Below are positions 1 through 7,535 of a stretch of 13,641 bases of DNA, in pieces (position 1 is the stretch's first letter; each line of letters opens with the position of its first letter). Location of the stretch: contig JBBPIU010000085.1 in assembly GCA_038040245.1 (NCBI GenBank), forward strand, positions 1 to 13,641. Direction: 5' to 3'. This DNA is from RBG-16-66-20 sp038040245. Its GTDB lineage: Bacteria; Pseudomonadota; Gammaproteobacteria; Burkholderiales; SG8-39. The notes below the pieces were generated by a model. That model did no database searches, was not told the DNA's origin, and worked only from the letters and a program-made list of their open reading frames with translations. Position numbers and translations under genes: made by a program.

Positions 1-522
1 GTCGAGGCGAGCACGCCTTTGAAGCATTGGGAAGAAGCGAAATGGTTTTCTTTGGCTGAATTTTTAATTAAAAATGAAATTCAACCAATATGGAGCGCGG
101 GCCCGACAGGTGGCGCGCTGCTGCAGCGCATCGATCCTGCGGGACGCTTCCCGTCGCTCGGCCACCGGCTGGATCTGGCGCAACTCTGGCACCTGGTGGC
201 GGGCGCCGCGTTGCTCGTCTGCCCGGATACCAGCGTGATGCACATCGGCCGGCTCACCGGCACGCCGACCGTGGCCCTCTTCGGGCCGAGTTCGGCGCAG
301 CTGTTCGGCCCGGGCGAATTCTGGCGCCAAGTGCCCTATCGCGCGGTAACCATCGAGAATTTTCCCTGCCGCGACCAGCATCGCCTGTTCAAGCGCGAGA
401 TCGCCTGGGTCCAGCGCTGCCAGCGCACGCTGGCCGATTGCCCGGCGCCGCGCTGCATGCACGCGATCGGCGTCGAGGGCGTGGCGCAGGCCGCGCTAGA
501 CTGCGCGCGCCATGCTGGCTGA
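1..522 (+). CDS. Glycosyltransferase family 9 (heptosyltransferase-like), 3' part only
   Basis: The reading frame is open from base 1, so the start lies upstream and about 173 C-terminal residues are visible. They begin in the family-9 segment ASTPLKHW (cf. the HPGAS..KRWP region of heptosyltransferases). The nucleotide-sugar binding signature CPDTSVMHIGRLTG and VALFGPSS follows at visible residues 74-97. This is the C-terminal Rossmann lobe of a GT-B enzyme that transfers a sugar from an activated donor to LPS core or a lipid-linked glycan on the cytoplasmic face of the inner membrane. The tail carries clustered cysteines (FPCRDQ, QRC, DCPAPRCM), which I have seen in some LPS-core GT9 members; their role is unknown to me. 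Bases 41-92 are strikingly AT-rich with rare codons (TTA, ATA). The stop overlaps the next start by 11 bases. Donor and acceptor cannot be told from sequence. Confidence 0.88.
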   Translation, partial: VEASTPLKHWEEAKWFSLAEFLIKNEIQPIWSAGPTGGALLQRIDPAGRFPSLGHRLDLAQLWHLVAGAALLVCPDTSVMHIGRLTGTPTVALFGPSSAQLFGPGEFWRQVPYRAVTIENFPCRDQHRLFKREIAWVQRCQRTLADCPAPRCMHAIGVEGVAQAALDCARHAG

Positions 523-1753
523 GTTGAAGAAGGTCCGCTTTCCGGTCGAAACGGGCCTGCTGCTCGCGTTCTGCCTTTTCCTCCCGCTCCTCGAGGTGCC
601 GAAGAATTTCGCCTGGCTCGGCTACATCGCGGCATGGCTCCTGAACAGGAGCCGCGCGCGTGAATTCGGCGCTCAGTTTCTTGCCGGATGGGACGGGTGG
701 GACACGTTGTTCGCGGTCTGGATCGCCTCGGGCTATCTGGTCGCGGCGTTCGCGGGACTGAAGGGCAGCGAGCTGGGCGGGGCGCATGAACTTGCCCGCT
801 ACGCGATCCTCGGCTGGATGGTGAAGCGGGGCGGCTATTCGGAAAAGGAAATCCGCTGGGTGCTTGGCGCGCTGGTCGCCTCGAGCGTCGCCGGACTGGC
901 GTACGGCTACTGGCGTCTCTGGAGCGGCGCCGGCAAAAGCGGCACGCTGCAACTGCATTCCGTCGGGCACGTCAACCACACCGCGATCTACCTCGCGATC
1001 ATGCTCGGCGTATGCGCGAGTTGGCTCTTTGCGCGCTGGCGGGTCTGGACGATGGGCCGGCGGGCGACCGCGCTCGCGGTGTCGGTGTTGGTTCTTGCTT
1101 CGCTCATCGTGACCGCAAGCCGCGGGGCGATCGGCGTCGGACTGGTGATGGTTCCGATCCTCGCCGCCGCGTGCTGGCCGCGCTGGCGCGCGCCGCTCAT
1201 CGCAAGCCTTGCCGCGATTGCGCTGGTCGCCGCGGCGCTCGTCACCTTCAACGCCGAAGTGATGCGCAAGCAGGAGGACAATGTCGCCACGCAAAACGTG
1301 CTTTCCCATCGCGACGGCATCTGGCGCATGGCGATCGTGGCCTGGCAGCGCTACCCGTGGTTCGGCGTCGGCATGGACAACTACAGCCTGATTTCGGACG
1401 AACTGGTGCGCTCCTGGCGGACCGAAGCGGGCAAGGACTACGACGCAGCGCGCTACGTGCAGACTTCGCACGCCCACAACCTGCTCATCAATGCGCTCGC
1501 GGAGCGCGGCATCGTGGGATTCGCGGCGCTCGCGGCGGTGCTGCTCGCCTGGTTCGTCGCGCTGATCCGCCGCCGCCCGCGCGCGCGGGACGGCGATCTC
1601 GCCTGGCTCGCCTGGGGCGGCGCGGCGAGCGCCTGGATCGTGACCGTGGCAGTGGGCATGGTGAACACGACGCTGCATCACGAGCACGGCCTGCTCGCCG
1701 TGCTCCTCCTGGGGCTATGGCTATCGACGCTCCCGGCGCGCCGCGCATCCTGA
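512..1753 (+). CDS. O-antigen ligase / Wzy-type polymerase family membrane protein
   Basis: This 413-residue hydrophobic protein has many membrane segments and the Wzy_C (O-antigen ligase-like) signature. SRG is at 203-205. A periplasmic-loop motif HRDGIWRMAIVAWQRYPWFG begins at 266. HAHNLLINALAERG runs at 320-333, with the His-Asn pair typical of WaaL/Wzy proteins at 322-323, followed by further hydrophobic helices. It should act in the inner membrane with a periplasmic active site, either joining undecaprenyl-linked polysaccharide to lipid A-core (WaaL) or polymerising repeat units (Wzy). Sequence alone does not separate these. Its place between two LPS-core-type family-9 transferases favours ligase. 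The ATG at 512 is inside the end of the upstream gene, has no good Shine-Dalgarno, and is preceded by a weak TAGACT at 497-502. The 3' end overlaps the next gene by 37 bases. Confidence 0.85.
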   Translation: MLAELKKVRFPVETGLLLAFCLFLPLLEVPKNFAWLGYIAAWLLNRSRAREFGAQFLAGWDGWDTLFAVWIASGYLVAAFAGLKGSELGGAHELARYAILGWMVKRGGYSEKEIRWVLGALVASSVAGLAYGYWRLWSGAGKSGTLQLHSVGHVNHTAIYLAIMLGVCASWLFARWRVWTMGRRATALAVSVLVLASLIVTASRGAIGVGLVMVPILAAACWPRWRAPLIASLAAIALVAAALVTFNAEVMRKQEDNVATQNVLSHRDGIWRMAIVAWQRYPWFGVGMDNYSLISDELVRSWRTEAGKDYDAARYVQTSHAHNLLINALAERGIVGFAALAAVLLAWFVALIRRRPRARDGDLAWLAWGGAASAWIVTVAVGMVNTTLHHEHGLLAVLLLGLWLSTLPARRAS

Positions 1754-2691
1754 TCATCCGCCGCGACAACATCGGCGACCTGGCGTGCACCACGCCGCTG
1801 GTGGCGGGCTTGCGCGCGCAGCTGCCGCGCGCCTGGCTGGGCGCCCTGGTGACGACTTACAACGCGGAAGTCCTCGCGCGCAATCCGGCGCTGGATGAAA
1901 TCTACGTCTACGAAAAGCTCAAGCACCGCACCGGCGGTATCTTCACGCACCTGAAGAACCGTCTTGGCCAACTGTCGCGGCTGCGGCAACGGAAACTGGA
2001 TTGCGTACTGGTTCCTGCACCCGCGCCGCAGTCGCTGAAGATCGCGCGCAGCCTGCGGCCGGGGCAGGTCATCGCGGCGCCTCTGACTTTTCCTGCTGGA
2101 ATGCACGAGGTCGAGCGCGCTTTTGGCCTGGGAAGATCTTTCGGCGTGACTGGAGCGCCTGGACCGCTGCAGGTTTTTCCCGATGCAGAAAAAGTACTGG
2201 AGTTGAAGCAACGGATCGGCGCCGGACCGTTCACTGCGGTGCACATCAGCGCGCGCCGGCCGGCGCAGCGCTGGCCGCTGGAGCGCTACGCCGCGCTGGC
2301 TGCAAAGCTAGCCAAGCAGGGCAGGGTGATGCTGCTCTGGGCGCCCGGCTCGAAAGACAATCCGGGCCATCCCGGCGACGACGAAGCGGCAGAAGAGATT
2401 CTGCGCAATGCGAAGGGCCCGGCGGCGTCGCCGGTGATCCCGCTGGCGACGCCGGATCTTAAAACGCTGATCGCGGCGCTATCGCTGGCCGATCGCGTTG
2501 TCTGCCCTGACGGCGGCGCGATGCACCTTGCCGCGGCGCTCGGCAAGCCCGTGGTCGCGCTGTTCGGCGACTCGCCGGTGGAGCGCTGGCGTCCCTGGGG
2601 CGTCCCGCACCGCGTGGTGCGGCCGGAAACGCGCGATCTCGCCGACCTGCCGCTCGAGCCGGTGCTCGAAGCGTTGCAGGCCCTCGCCTGA
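1717..2691 (+). CDS. Glycosyltransferase family 9 (ADP-heptose:LPS heptosyltransferase-like)
   Basis: This is a 324-residue GT-B enzyme, the usual size for family 9. The N-terminal lobe opens with ILIIRRDNIGDL (residues 11-22), the characteristic start of heptosyltransferases, where the Asp (residue 17) is the likely catalytic base. The C-terminal lobe carries VHISARRPAQRWPLERYAAL and the donor-binding signature CPDGGAMHLAAALGKPVVALFG near 263-284. It is predicted to be a peripheral inner-membrane enzyme adding heptose or another sugar to LPS core or a glycan intermediate. The open frame extends far upstream, but that part is the shadow of the ligase gene. ATG 1717 is chosen because it lies ten codons before the conserved motif. 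It overlaps the ligase gene by 37 bases, suggesting translational coupling. The exact substrate is not determinable. Confidence 0.88.
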   Translation: MAIDAPGAPRILIIRRDNIGDLACTTPLVAGLRAQLPRAWLGALVTTYNAEVLARNPALDEIYVYEKLKHRTGGIFTHLKNRLGQLSRLRQRKLDCVLVPAPAPQSLKIARSLRPGQVIAAPLTFPAGMHEVERAFGLGRSFGVTGAPGPLQVFPDAEKVLELKQRIGAGPFTAVHISARRPAQRWPLERYAALAAKLAKQGRVMLLWAPGSKDNPGHPGDDEAAEEILRNAKGPAASPVIPLATPDLKTLIAALSLADRVVCPDGGAMHLAAALGKPVVALFGDSPVERWRPWGVPHRVVRPETRDLADLPLEPVLEALQALA

Positions 2692-2696
2692 GCCGC

Positions 2697-3569
2697 ATGC
2701 GCGTCGTCGTTACCGGCGCCTCCGGATTCGTCGGCCAAGCCGTCGTGCCCGCCTTGCGCGCGCGCGGCCACCAGGTCGTCGCGCTCGACCGGGCCACGGT
2801 CGGCGATCTTGCCGGGTTCACGGGCTGGGCCGCGCATCTCGCCGGCAGCGATGCGGTGGTGCACCTCGCGGCGCTCGCCCATTCGCGTCCTATGGACGAG
2901 GCGCACCTGCGCGCGGTCAATGTCGATGCCACGCTCGCGCTCGGCAGGGCAGCGGCGGCCGCCGGCGTGAAAATGCTGCAGATGAGTTCGGTGAAGGTAC
3001 TGGGCGAAGAAACGCCTCAGCGGCCATTCGACGACTCGAGTCCGCCCGCGCCGCAGGACGCCTATGGGCGCGCCAAGGCGGCGGCGGAGGCGGCGCTGGG
3101 CGCGGTGCCCGGCCTCGCGCTCACGCTGCTGCGGCCGCCCCTCGTCTACGGAGCGGGCGTTAAAGCGAATTTCCTCGCCTTGCTGCGTGCCGTGGCGCGC
3201 GGTTGGCCGCTGCCCCTGGCAAGCATCGAGAACCGTCGCAGTTTCGTGTATGCCGGCAACCTTGCGGACGCCGTGGTGCGCTGCCTCGAATCGCCTCTCG
3301 CCGCCGGCAAGACCTACGGCGTGACCGACGGTCCGCCGTCGTCTACGCCCGCCTTATGCCACGCGCTCGGCGCCGCGCTCGGTCGGCCGGCGCGGCTTTT
3401 TCCGCTTCCCCTGGCGCTGCTCGAGATTGCGCCGCCGGCCCGGAAACTCACGCGCTCGCTGGTGATTGACGATAGCGCGATCCGGCGCGAACTCGGCTGG
3501 ACGCCGCCATACACGCTAGAGGAAGGACTGCGCCTCACGGTCGGGTGGTTCCAAACGCAAGGCGGCTAG
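2697..3569 (+). CDS. NAD(P)-dependent sugar epimerase/4-ketoreductase, WbpV-like SDR
   Basis: This is a 290-residue extended short-chain dehydrogenase. It has a nucleotide-binding TGASGFVG at residues 6-13, VVHLAALAHSR around 54-64, catalytic Ser in MSSVKVLGE (96-104) and Tyr123-x3-Lys127 in DAYGRAK. The SSVKVLGE stretch and its position directly before a WbpL-type transferase and a WbpM-type dehydratase resemble Pseudomonas WbpV/WbpK, which reduce the 4-keto product of WbpM to UDP-QuiNAc or UDP-FucNAc. A C4 epimerase acting on the lipid-linked sugar is an alternative. The ATG lies 5 bases after the previous stop. The protein is somewhat shorter than typical WbpV (about 320 residues), with no missing motif. 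Confidence 0.85.
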   Translation: MRVVVTGASGFVGQAVVPALRARGHQVVALDRATVGDLAGFTGWAAHLAGSDAVVHLAALAHSRPMDEAHLRAVNVDATLALGRAAAAAGVKMLQMSSVKVLGEETPQRPFDDSSPPAPQDAYGRAKAAAEAALGAVPGLALTLLRPPLVYGAGVKANFLALLRAVARGWPLPLASIENRRSFVYAGNLADAVVRCLESPLAAGKTYGVTDGPPSSTPALCHALGAALGRPARLFPLPLALLEIAPPARKLTRSLVIDDSAIRRELGWTPPYTLEEGLRLTVGWFQTQGG

Positions 3570-3572
3570 AAT
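3567..3572 (+). promoter_or_regulatory. Candidate -10 box TAGAAT built on a stop codon
   Basis: TAGAAT matches the sigma-70 -10 consensus at four of six positions, including TA and the final T. It begins with the TAG stop of the preceding gene. Seven bases later lies an in-frame ATG at 3580, where a transcript could start leaderless. No convincing -35 is visible. The box also contains the first two bases of the ATG at 3571, so it may be coincidental; it is listed because the same arrangement recurs at three other starts in this window. Confidence 0.3.
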
Positions 3573-4605
3573 GCGGGCCATGCTTTTTCAGCACGCGCCT
3601 GCAGCGCTCGTGGTCACGCTCGCGGCGTTCGTGGTTTCGCTCGCCTGCCTGGGGGTCCTGCTCTCGCCCTTCGGCCGGCGGCTGATGCTCGACCGGCCGA
3701 ACGAACGCTCGCTGCATGTGCGGCCGGTGCCGCGCAGCGGCGGCATTGCGATTGCAGTGGGCGTTGCGGCAGGCGCCGCAATGAGTACGGTCGTCGCGCC
3801 CCACGGCGTCGGCGTGACGCTCGGCATCGCGGGCGCGCTTACCGCGCTCTCGCTCGCTGACGACCTTTTCACCCTGCCGACGCTGTTGCGCCTCGCCGCG
3901 CACCTCGCAGCGGCCGGCGCCGCGCTGAGTCTGGAGATCGGCGTTACCGAGCCGCTGCTGTTCGCGGTGCTGCTGCTCGCGATCGCCTGGTTTACGAACC
4001 TGTACAACTTCATGGACGGCTCGGACGGGCTCGCGGGCGGAATGGCGGTTTTCGGCTTCGGCGCGTATGCCTGGGCCGCGCACCAGTCGGGCCATGCCGC
4101 CCTGACGGCGGTGAGCGCCAGCGTCGCGGCCGCGTCCGGCGCGTTCCTGCTGGTGAATTTTCACCCGGCACGGCTGTTCATGGGCGATGTCGGCTCGGTG
4201 CCGGCCGGCTTTCTGGCCGGAGCGCTCGGCGTGCTGGGCTGGCGCGACGGCCTCTGGCCGCTGTGGTTTCCTGTGCTGGTGTTCGCGCCCTTCGTGTGCG
4301 ATGCGACGTTGACGCTGGCGAAGCGCCTGCTGCGCCGCGAGCGGCTCTGGGATGCGCACAAGGACCATTACTACCAGCGGCTGGTGCGCATGGGCTTCGG
4401 CCATCGCGCTACGGCGTGGATCGAATACGCCGCGATGGCGGGTTGCGCGGCGACCGCGTTGCTCTTTCGCGCGGCGCAACCCGGCATGCAGGCCGCCGCG
4501 CTATGCGCCGCGGCGATCGTCTTGATCGCGATCGCGGCGTGGATCGACGTGCGCTGGGCGCGTTGGACGCGCCCGGGCGGCGGCTCCGGGGGCGCGCCCG
4601 CATGA
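3571..4605 (+). CDS. Undecaprenyl-phosphate sugar-1-phosphate transferase (WecA/WbpL/MraY family)
   Basis: This 344-residue polytopic membrane protein couples a UDP-HexNAc to undecaprenyl phosphate, the initiating step of O-antigen assembly. Family motifs are all present in order: SLHVRPVPRSGG (47-58), the LADDLF aspartates 97-98, NLYNFMDGSDGLAGG (143-157), RLFMGDVGS (201-209) and the substrate-recognition HKDHYYQR loop (263-270). Around ten hydrophobic helices alternate with these cytoplasmic loops. Its neighbours (WbpV-like before, WbpM-like after) suggest the donor is UDP-QuiNAc/FucNAc, as for WbpL, rather than plain UDP-GlcNAc. ATG 3571 has AAGGCGG five bases upstream. ATG 3580 is an alternative start, 7 bases after a -10-like TAGAAT. 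The stop overlaps the next start as ATGA. Confidence 0.92.
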   Translation: MRAMLFQHAPAALVVTLAAFVVSLACLGVLLSPFGRRLMLDRPNERSLHVRPVPRSGGIAIAVGVAAGAAMSTVVAPHGVGVTLGIAGALTALSLADDLFTLPTLLRLAAHLAAAGAALSLEIGVTEPLLFAVLLLAIAWFTNLYNFMDGSDGLAGGMAVFGFGAYAWAAHQSGHAALTAVSASVAAASGAFLLVNFHPARLFMGDVGSVPAGFLAGALGVLGWRDGLWPLWFPVLVFAPFVCDATLTLAKRLLRRERLWDAHKDHYYQRLVRMGFGHRATAWIEYAAMAGCAATALLFRAAQPGMQAAALCAAAIVLIAIAAWIDVRWARWTRPGGGSGGAPA

Positions 4606-6449
4606 ACGCACGCCGGCCGATTCCGGTCCGCTCCTTCCTCGCCTTCCTGCACGACCTGGTGGTTTCCGCGGCTGCCTGGCTGGCGGCGTTCTGGCTGCGG
4701 TTCAACCTGGAGGTGCCGCCCGATTACATGAGGACCGCGCTTGGCACGCTGCCGTGGGTCGTGCTGGTGAACGCGCTGCTGTTCTGGCGCCTCGGCCTGT
4801 ACCGGGGCCTGTGGCGCTACGCGAGCCTGCCGGATCTGCAGAAAATCCTGGCCGCAGTGTTCATCGCGGCGCTCGCGGCGCCCGCGCTGTTCCTGCTCGC
4901 CGCCCCCGCGCCCGCCGTGCCGCGCTCGGTGTTCCTGATTGCGCCGCTGCTGCTGATCGGCGCCATGAGCGGCAGCCGCCTGCTGTACCGCGCCTGGAAG
5001 GAACAGCGGCTGCTCGGCGTCGTGCGCCATCCGCGGGCCAACCCGGTGATCGTGCTCGGCGCGGGCGCTTCCGCATCCGCGCTGCTGCGCGACCTCGCCA
5101 ACAGCAGCCAGTGGCGCGTGGTGGCGCTGCTCGACGACGATGTGCGCAAGCACGGCGGCGCGATCCACGACGTGAAGGTGCTGGGCGCGCTCGAGCGCGC
5201 AGGCGAAATCGCCGGGCGCATGGGCGTGACGCAGGCGATTATCGCCATGCCCGGCGCCACGCACGCGGCGCGCAAGAGCGCGCTGGATCTTTGCCAGGCG
5301 GCTGGGCTGCGCGTGATGACAGTGCCGGCCTATGCCGACATTGTTTCGGGCAAGGTCAGTGTGTCGCAGTTGCGGGAAGTGGAGCTGGACGACCTGCTCG
5401 GGCGCGACCCGGTGCAGCTCGACGACGCGCAGCTGAGCGGCTTGCTCAAGGGCAAGACGGTGCTGGTGACCGGCGCCGGCGGCTCGATCGGTTCGGAGCT
5501 GTGCCGGCAGATCGCGCGCTTCGGGCCGGCGCGCCTGGTGCTGGTCGAGAACTCCGAGTACGCGCTGTTCCTGATCGAACAGGAGTTCCGCGACCGGCAT
5601 CCGGAACTCCCGGTGATCGCCGCGATCGGCGACGTGAAGGACGAAGCACGGGTGAGGGAAGTATTCACGCGCTACGCGCCGGAGGTGGTGTTCCATGCCG
5701 CGGCCTACAAGCACGTGCCGCTGATGGAAACGGACAACGCCTTTCAGGCAGTCGCCAACAACGCGCTTTCCACCATCGTCACCGCGCGCGCGGCGCAGGC
5801 CGCGGGCACAAAGACCTACGTCCTCGTCTCGACCGACAAGGCGGTCAATCCGACCAACGTGATGGGCGCCTCCAAGCGCCTGGCCGAGATGCTGTGCCAG
5901 GCGCTGCAGCCGCGTGCCGCCACCCGGTTCGTGATGGTGCGCTTCGGTAACGTGCTGGGTTCGACCGGCAGCGTGATTCCGCGTTTTCGCGAGCAGATCG
6001 CGCGCGGCGGTCCGGTGACGGTCACGCATCCCGACATCGAGCGCTACTTCATGTCGATCCCGGAGGCGGCGCAGCTGGTGCTGCAGGCGGCGCTGATGGG
6101 CAAGGGCGGCGAGATATTCGTGCTCGACATGGGCGAGCCGGTGAAAATCGTCGAGCTTGCGCGCGAAATGATCGGCCTGTCCGGTTTCAGCGAGCAGGAC
6201 ATCCGCATCGTATTTACCGGGCTGCGCCCCGGCGAGAAGCTGTTCGAGGAGGTTCTGGTCGGCGACGAGACCACACTGCCCACGCCGCACCCGAAGCTGC
6301 GCATCGCCCGGGCGCGAGCGCCGGACAACGAAGGCCTGCCCGAAGAGGTCCTGGCATGGCTGTCGGCCGCGACGGCAAGCAGTGCGGCGCCCGAAGCGGT
6401 GCGCGCCCGGCTCAAAGCCTGGATCGCGGAGTACGCGCCGTCGCAATGA
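4602..6449 (+). CDS. Membrane-bound UDP-GlcNAc 4,6-dehydratase, WbpM/CapD/PglF family
   Basis: This 615-residue protein has the large-family architecture. About four N-terminal membrane helices (residues 12-125) come first. A first Rossmann domain with GAGASAS (153-159) follows, then a catalytic SDR domain with TGAGGSIGSE (290-299), AAAYKHVPLME (366-376), STDKAVNPTNVMGASKR (410-426) and MRPGEK-like GLRPGEKLFEE. The usual SDR Tyr-x3-Lys is Met421-x3-Lys425 here, the altered triad known for WbpM and not a defect. It converts UDP-GlcNAc to UDP-4-keto-6-deoxy-HexNAc at the inner membrane, feeding the WbpV-like reductase and WbpL-like transferase upstream. ATG 4602 forms ATGA with the preceding stop. 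The open frame extends upstream to 4263, but only as a shadow of that gene. Confidence 0.94.
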   Translation: MNARRPIPVRSFLAFLHDLVVSAAAWLAAFWLRFNLEVPPDYMRTALGTLPWVVLVNALLFWRLGLYRGLWRYASLPDLQKILAAVFIAALAAPALFLLAAPAPAVPRSVFLIAPLLLIGAMSGSRLLYRAWKEQRLLGVVRHPRANPVIVLGAGASASALLRDLANSSQWRVVALLDDDVRKHGGAIHDVKVLGALERAGEIAGRMGVTQAIIAMPGATHAARKSALDLCQAAGLRVMTVPAYADIVSGKVSVSQLREVELDDLLGRDPVQLDDAQLSGLLKGKTVLVTGAGGSIGSELCRQIARFGPARLVLVENSEYALFLIEQEFRDRHPELPVIAAIGDVKDEARVREVFTRYAPEVVFHAAAYKHVPLMETDNAFQAVANNALSTIVTARAAQAAGTKTYVLVSTDKAVNPTNVMGASKRLAEMLCQALQPRAATRFVMVRFGNVLGSTGSVIPRFREQIARGGPVTVTHPDIERYFMSIPEAAQLVLQAALMGKGGEIFVLDMGEPVKIVELAREMIGLSGFSEQDIRIVFTGLRPGEKLFEEVLVGDETTLPTPHPKLRIARARAPDNEGLPEEVLAWLSAATASSAAPEAVRARLKAWIAEYAPSQ

Positions 6450-6455
6450 GATAAT
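6447..6455 (+). promoter_or_regulatory. Candidate extended -10 (TGA-GATAAT) before rfbB
   Basis: GATAAT at 6450-6455 matches the -10 consensus at five of six positions. It is preceded by TGn in exactly the extended -10 position, where the TG comes from the TGA stop of the preceding gene. The rfbB ATG follows after 6 bases, which is where transcription would be expected to start, so a leaderless rfbB mRNA is possible. No clear -35 is seen, as extended -10 promoters allow. Confidence 0.45.
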
Positions 6456-6461
6456 CGCCGG

Positions 6462-7466
6462 ATGCTTCTGGTCACCGGCGGCGCCGGCTTCATCGGCGCC
6501 AATTTCGTCTTGTCGACGATCGCCGCAACGGGTGAGGCAATCGTCAACCTCGACAAGCTCACCTACGCCGGCAATCTCGAGAACCTCGACGAGCTCGCCC
6601 GCATTGATCCCTCACGTGTACGCCACACATTCGTCAAGGGCGATATCGCCGACCGGGCGTTGCTGCGGCGGCTGCTCGCGGAGCACCGGCCGCGCGCCAT
6701 CGTTCATTTTGCCGCCGAGAGCCACGTCGACCGCTCGATCGAGGGTCCGGCGGAATTCATCCAGACCAACGTGGTGGGCAGCTTCAGCCTGCTGGACGAG
6801 GCGCGGGCTTACTGGGGCGCGCTCTCGGCTGGCGACAAGGAGCACTTCCGCTTCCTGCATGTCTCGACCGACGAGGTCTACGGCTCACTTGGGCCCGCCG
6901 AGCCGGCGTTCAAGGAGACGAACGCGTATGCGCCGAACAGCCCGTATGCGGCTTCCAAGGCCGCCTCCGACCACCTGGTGCGCGCCTATCACCACACTTA
7001 CGGGCTGCCGGTGCTGACCACCAACTGCTCGAACAACTACGGCCCGCGCCAGTATCCGGAGAAGCTGATCCCGCTCGTGATCACCAATGCGTTGGCGGAA
7101 AAGCCGCTGCCGGTCTATGGCGACGGCCTGAACGTGCGCGACTGGCTCTACGTCCTGGACCATTGCGATGCGATCCGTGCCGTGCTGGAGCGGGGCCGGG
7201 TGGGGGAGACCTACAATATCGGCGGCGCCAGCGAGAAGACCAACCTCGAAGTGGTGAAGACAATCTGCGAACTGCTCGATGCGGCGCGGCCGCGCAAAAG
7301 CGGCCGCCACGCGGACCTGATCGCGTTGGTGAAGGACCGGCCGGGCCACGACCGCCGTTACGCGATGGACGCGGCCAAAATCGAACGCGAACTCGGCTGG
7401 CGGCCGCGGGAGAACTTCGAAACCGGCATGCGAAAGACCGTGGACTGGTACCTTGGAACAAAATAA
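6462..7466 (+). CDS. rfbB: dTDP-glucose 4,6-dehydratase
   Basis: This enzyme performs the second step of dTDP-L-rhamnose synthesis, dTDP-glucose to dTDP-4-keto-6-deoxyglucose, in the cytoplasm with tightly bound NAD. The 334-residue SDR has TGGAGFIGANFV (5-16), the catalytic Thr-Asp-Glu in VSTDEVYGSL (134-143), Tyr162-x3-Lys166 in YAASK, GPRQYPEKLIPL and the C-terminal KIERELGWRP element. The TDE triad separates it from related epimerases. It is the first rml gene here but is divided from rfbA by a toxin-antitoxin remnant. No Shine-Dalgarno is obvious before ATG 6462; instead an extended -10-like box sits 6 bases upstream. Length is slightly below the usual 350 or so residues, with all motifs present. 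Confidence 0.96.
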   Translation: MLLVTGGAGFIGANFVLSTIAATGEAIVNLDKLTYAGNLENLDELARIDPSRVRHTFVKGDIADRALLRRLLAEHRPRAIVHFAAESHVDRSIEGPAEFIQTNVVGSFSLLDEARAYWGALSAGDKEHFRFLHVSTDEVYGSLGPAEPAFKETNAYAPNSPYAASKAASDHLVRAYHHTYGLPVLTTNCSNNYGPRQYPEKLIPLVITNALAEKPLPVYGDGLNVRDWLYVLDHCDAIRAVLERGRVGETYNIGGASEKTNLEVVKTICELLDAARPRKSGRHADLIALVKDRPGHDRRYAMDAAKIERELGWRPRENFETGMRKTVDWYLGTK

Positions 7467-7482
7467 GCCGGCCTGCGGCGCG

Positions 7483-7511
7483 TTGACCGCGGCCCCCAAG
7501 CGGACTAGATT
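7483..7511 (+). promoter_or_regulatory. Candidate sigma-70 promoter of the toxin-antitoxin module
   Basis: TTGACC (7483-7488) and TAGATT (7506-7511) are separated by exactly 17 bases, the optimal sigma-70 spacing, with five of six and four of six consensus matches. The expected transcript start is near 7518, just before the AAAGGAG ribosome site of the antitoxin. It lies in the 69-base gap after rfbB, so it could also drive the downstream rfbA, rfbC and rfbD genes. Confidence 0.6.
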
Positions 7512-7522
7512 TGGCTAAATTC

Positions 7523-7529
7523 AAAGGAG
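7523..7529 (+). promoter_or_regulatory. Strong ribosome-binding site AAAGGAG
   Basis: AAAGGAG lies 6 bases before ATG 7536 and fixes that start over the in-frame ATG at 7542. It is the clearest Shine-Dalgarno of the window; most neighbours have weak or no such site, consistent with the toxin-antitoxin pair being an independent, later insertion. Confidence 0.7.
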
Positions 7530-7535
7530 CGCGCG

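Noticed and set aside
389..1687. Minus-strand open frame of 432 codons opposite the O-antigen ligase
   Set aside because: Low-complexity His/Arg-rich shadow with no recognisable fold; the opposite strand has a clear membrane protein.
1012..1716. N-terminal extension of the family-9 glycosyltransferase frame
   Set aside because: The extension overlaps the ligase gene and is Arg/Ala-rich; the true N-terminus begins at ATG 1717 before the conserved ILIIRRDNIGDL.
4263..4601. Upstream extension of the WbpM-like frame
   Set aside because: It overlaps the transferase gene in another frame and looks like a shadow; ATG 4602 gives the expected membrane-helix N-terminus with an ATGA overlap.
4914..5950. 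Met in place of the catalytic Tyr in the WbpM-like protein as a loss-of-function mutation
   Set aside because: The Ser-Met-Lys arrangement is the known active form of the large WbpM-type dehydratases.
4371..6446. Long open frame on the minus strand (691 codons) opposite the WbpM-like gene
   Set aside because: Composition is dominated by Arg, Ala, His and Gln with no domain, as expected for the antisense of a GC-rich gene; the + strand has full family motifs.
7467..7482. Rho-independent terminator after rfbB
   Set aside because: The GC-rich stretch has no convincing stem followed by a T-run, so readthrough into the toxin-antitoxin genes is expected.
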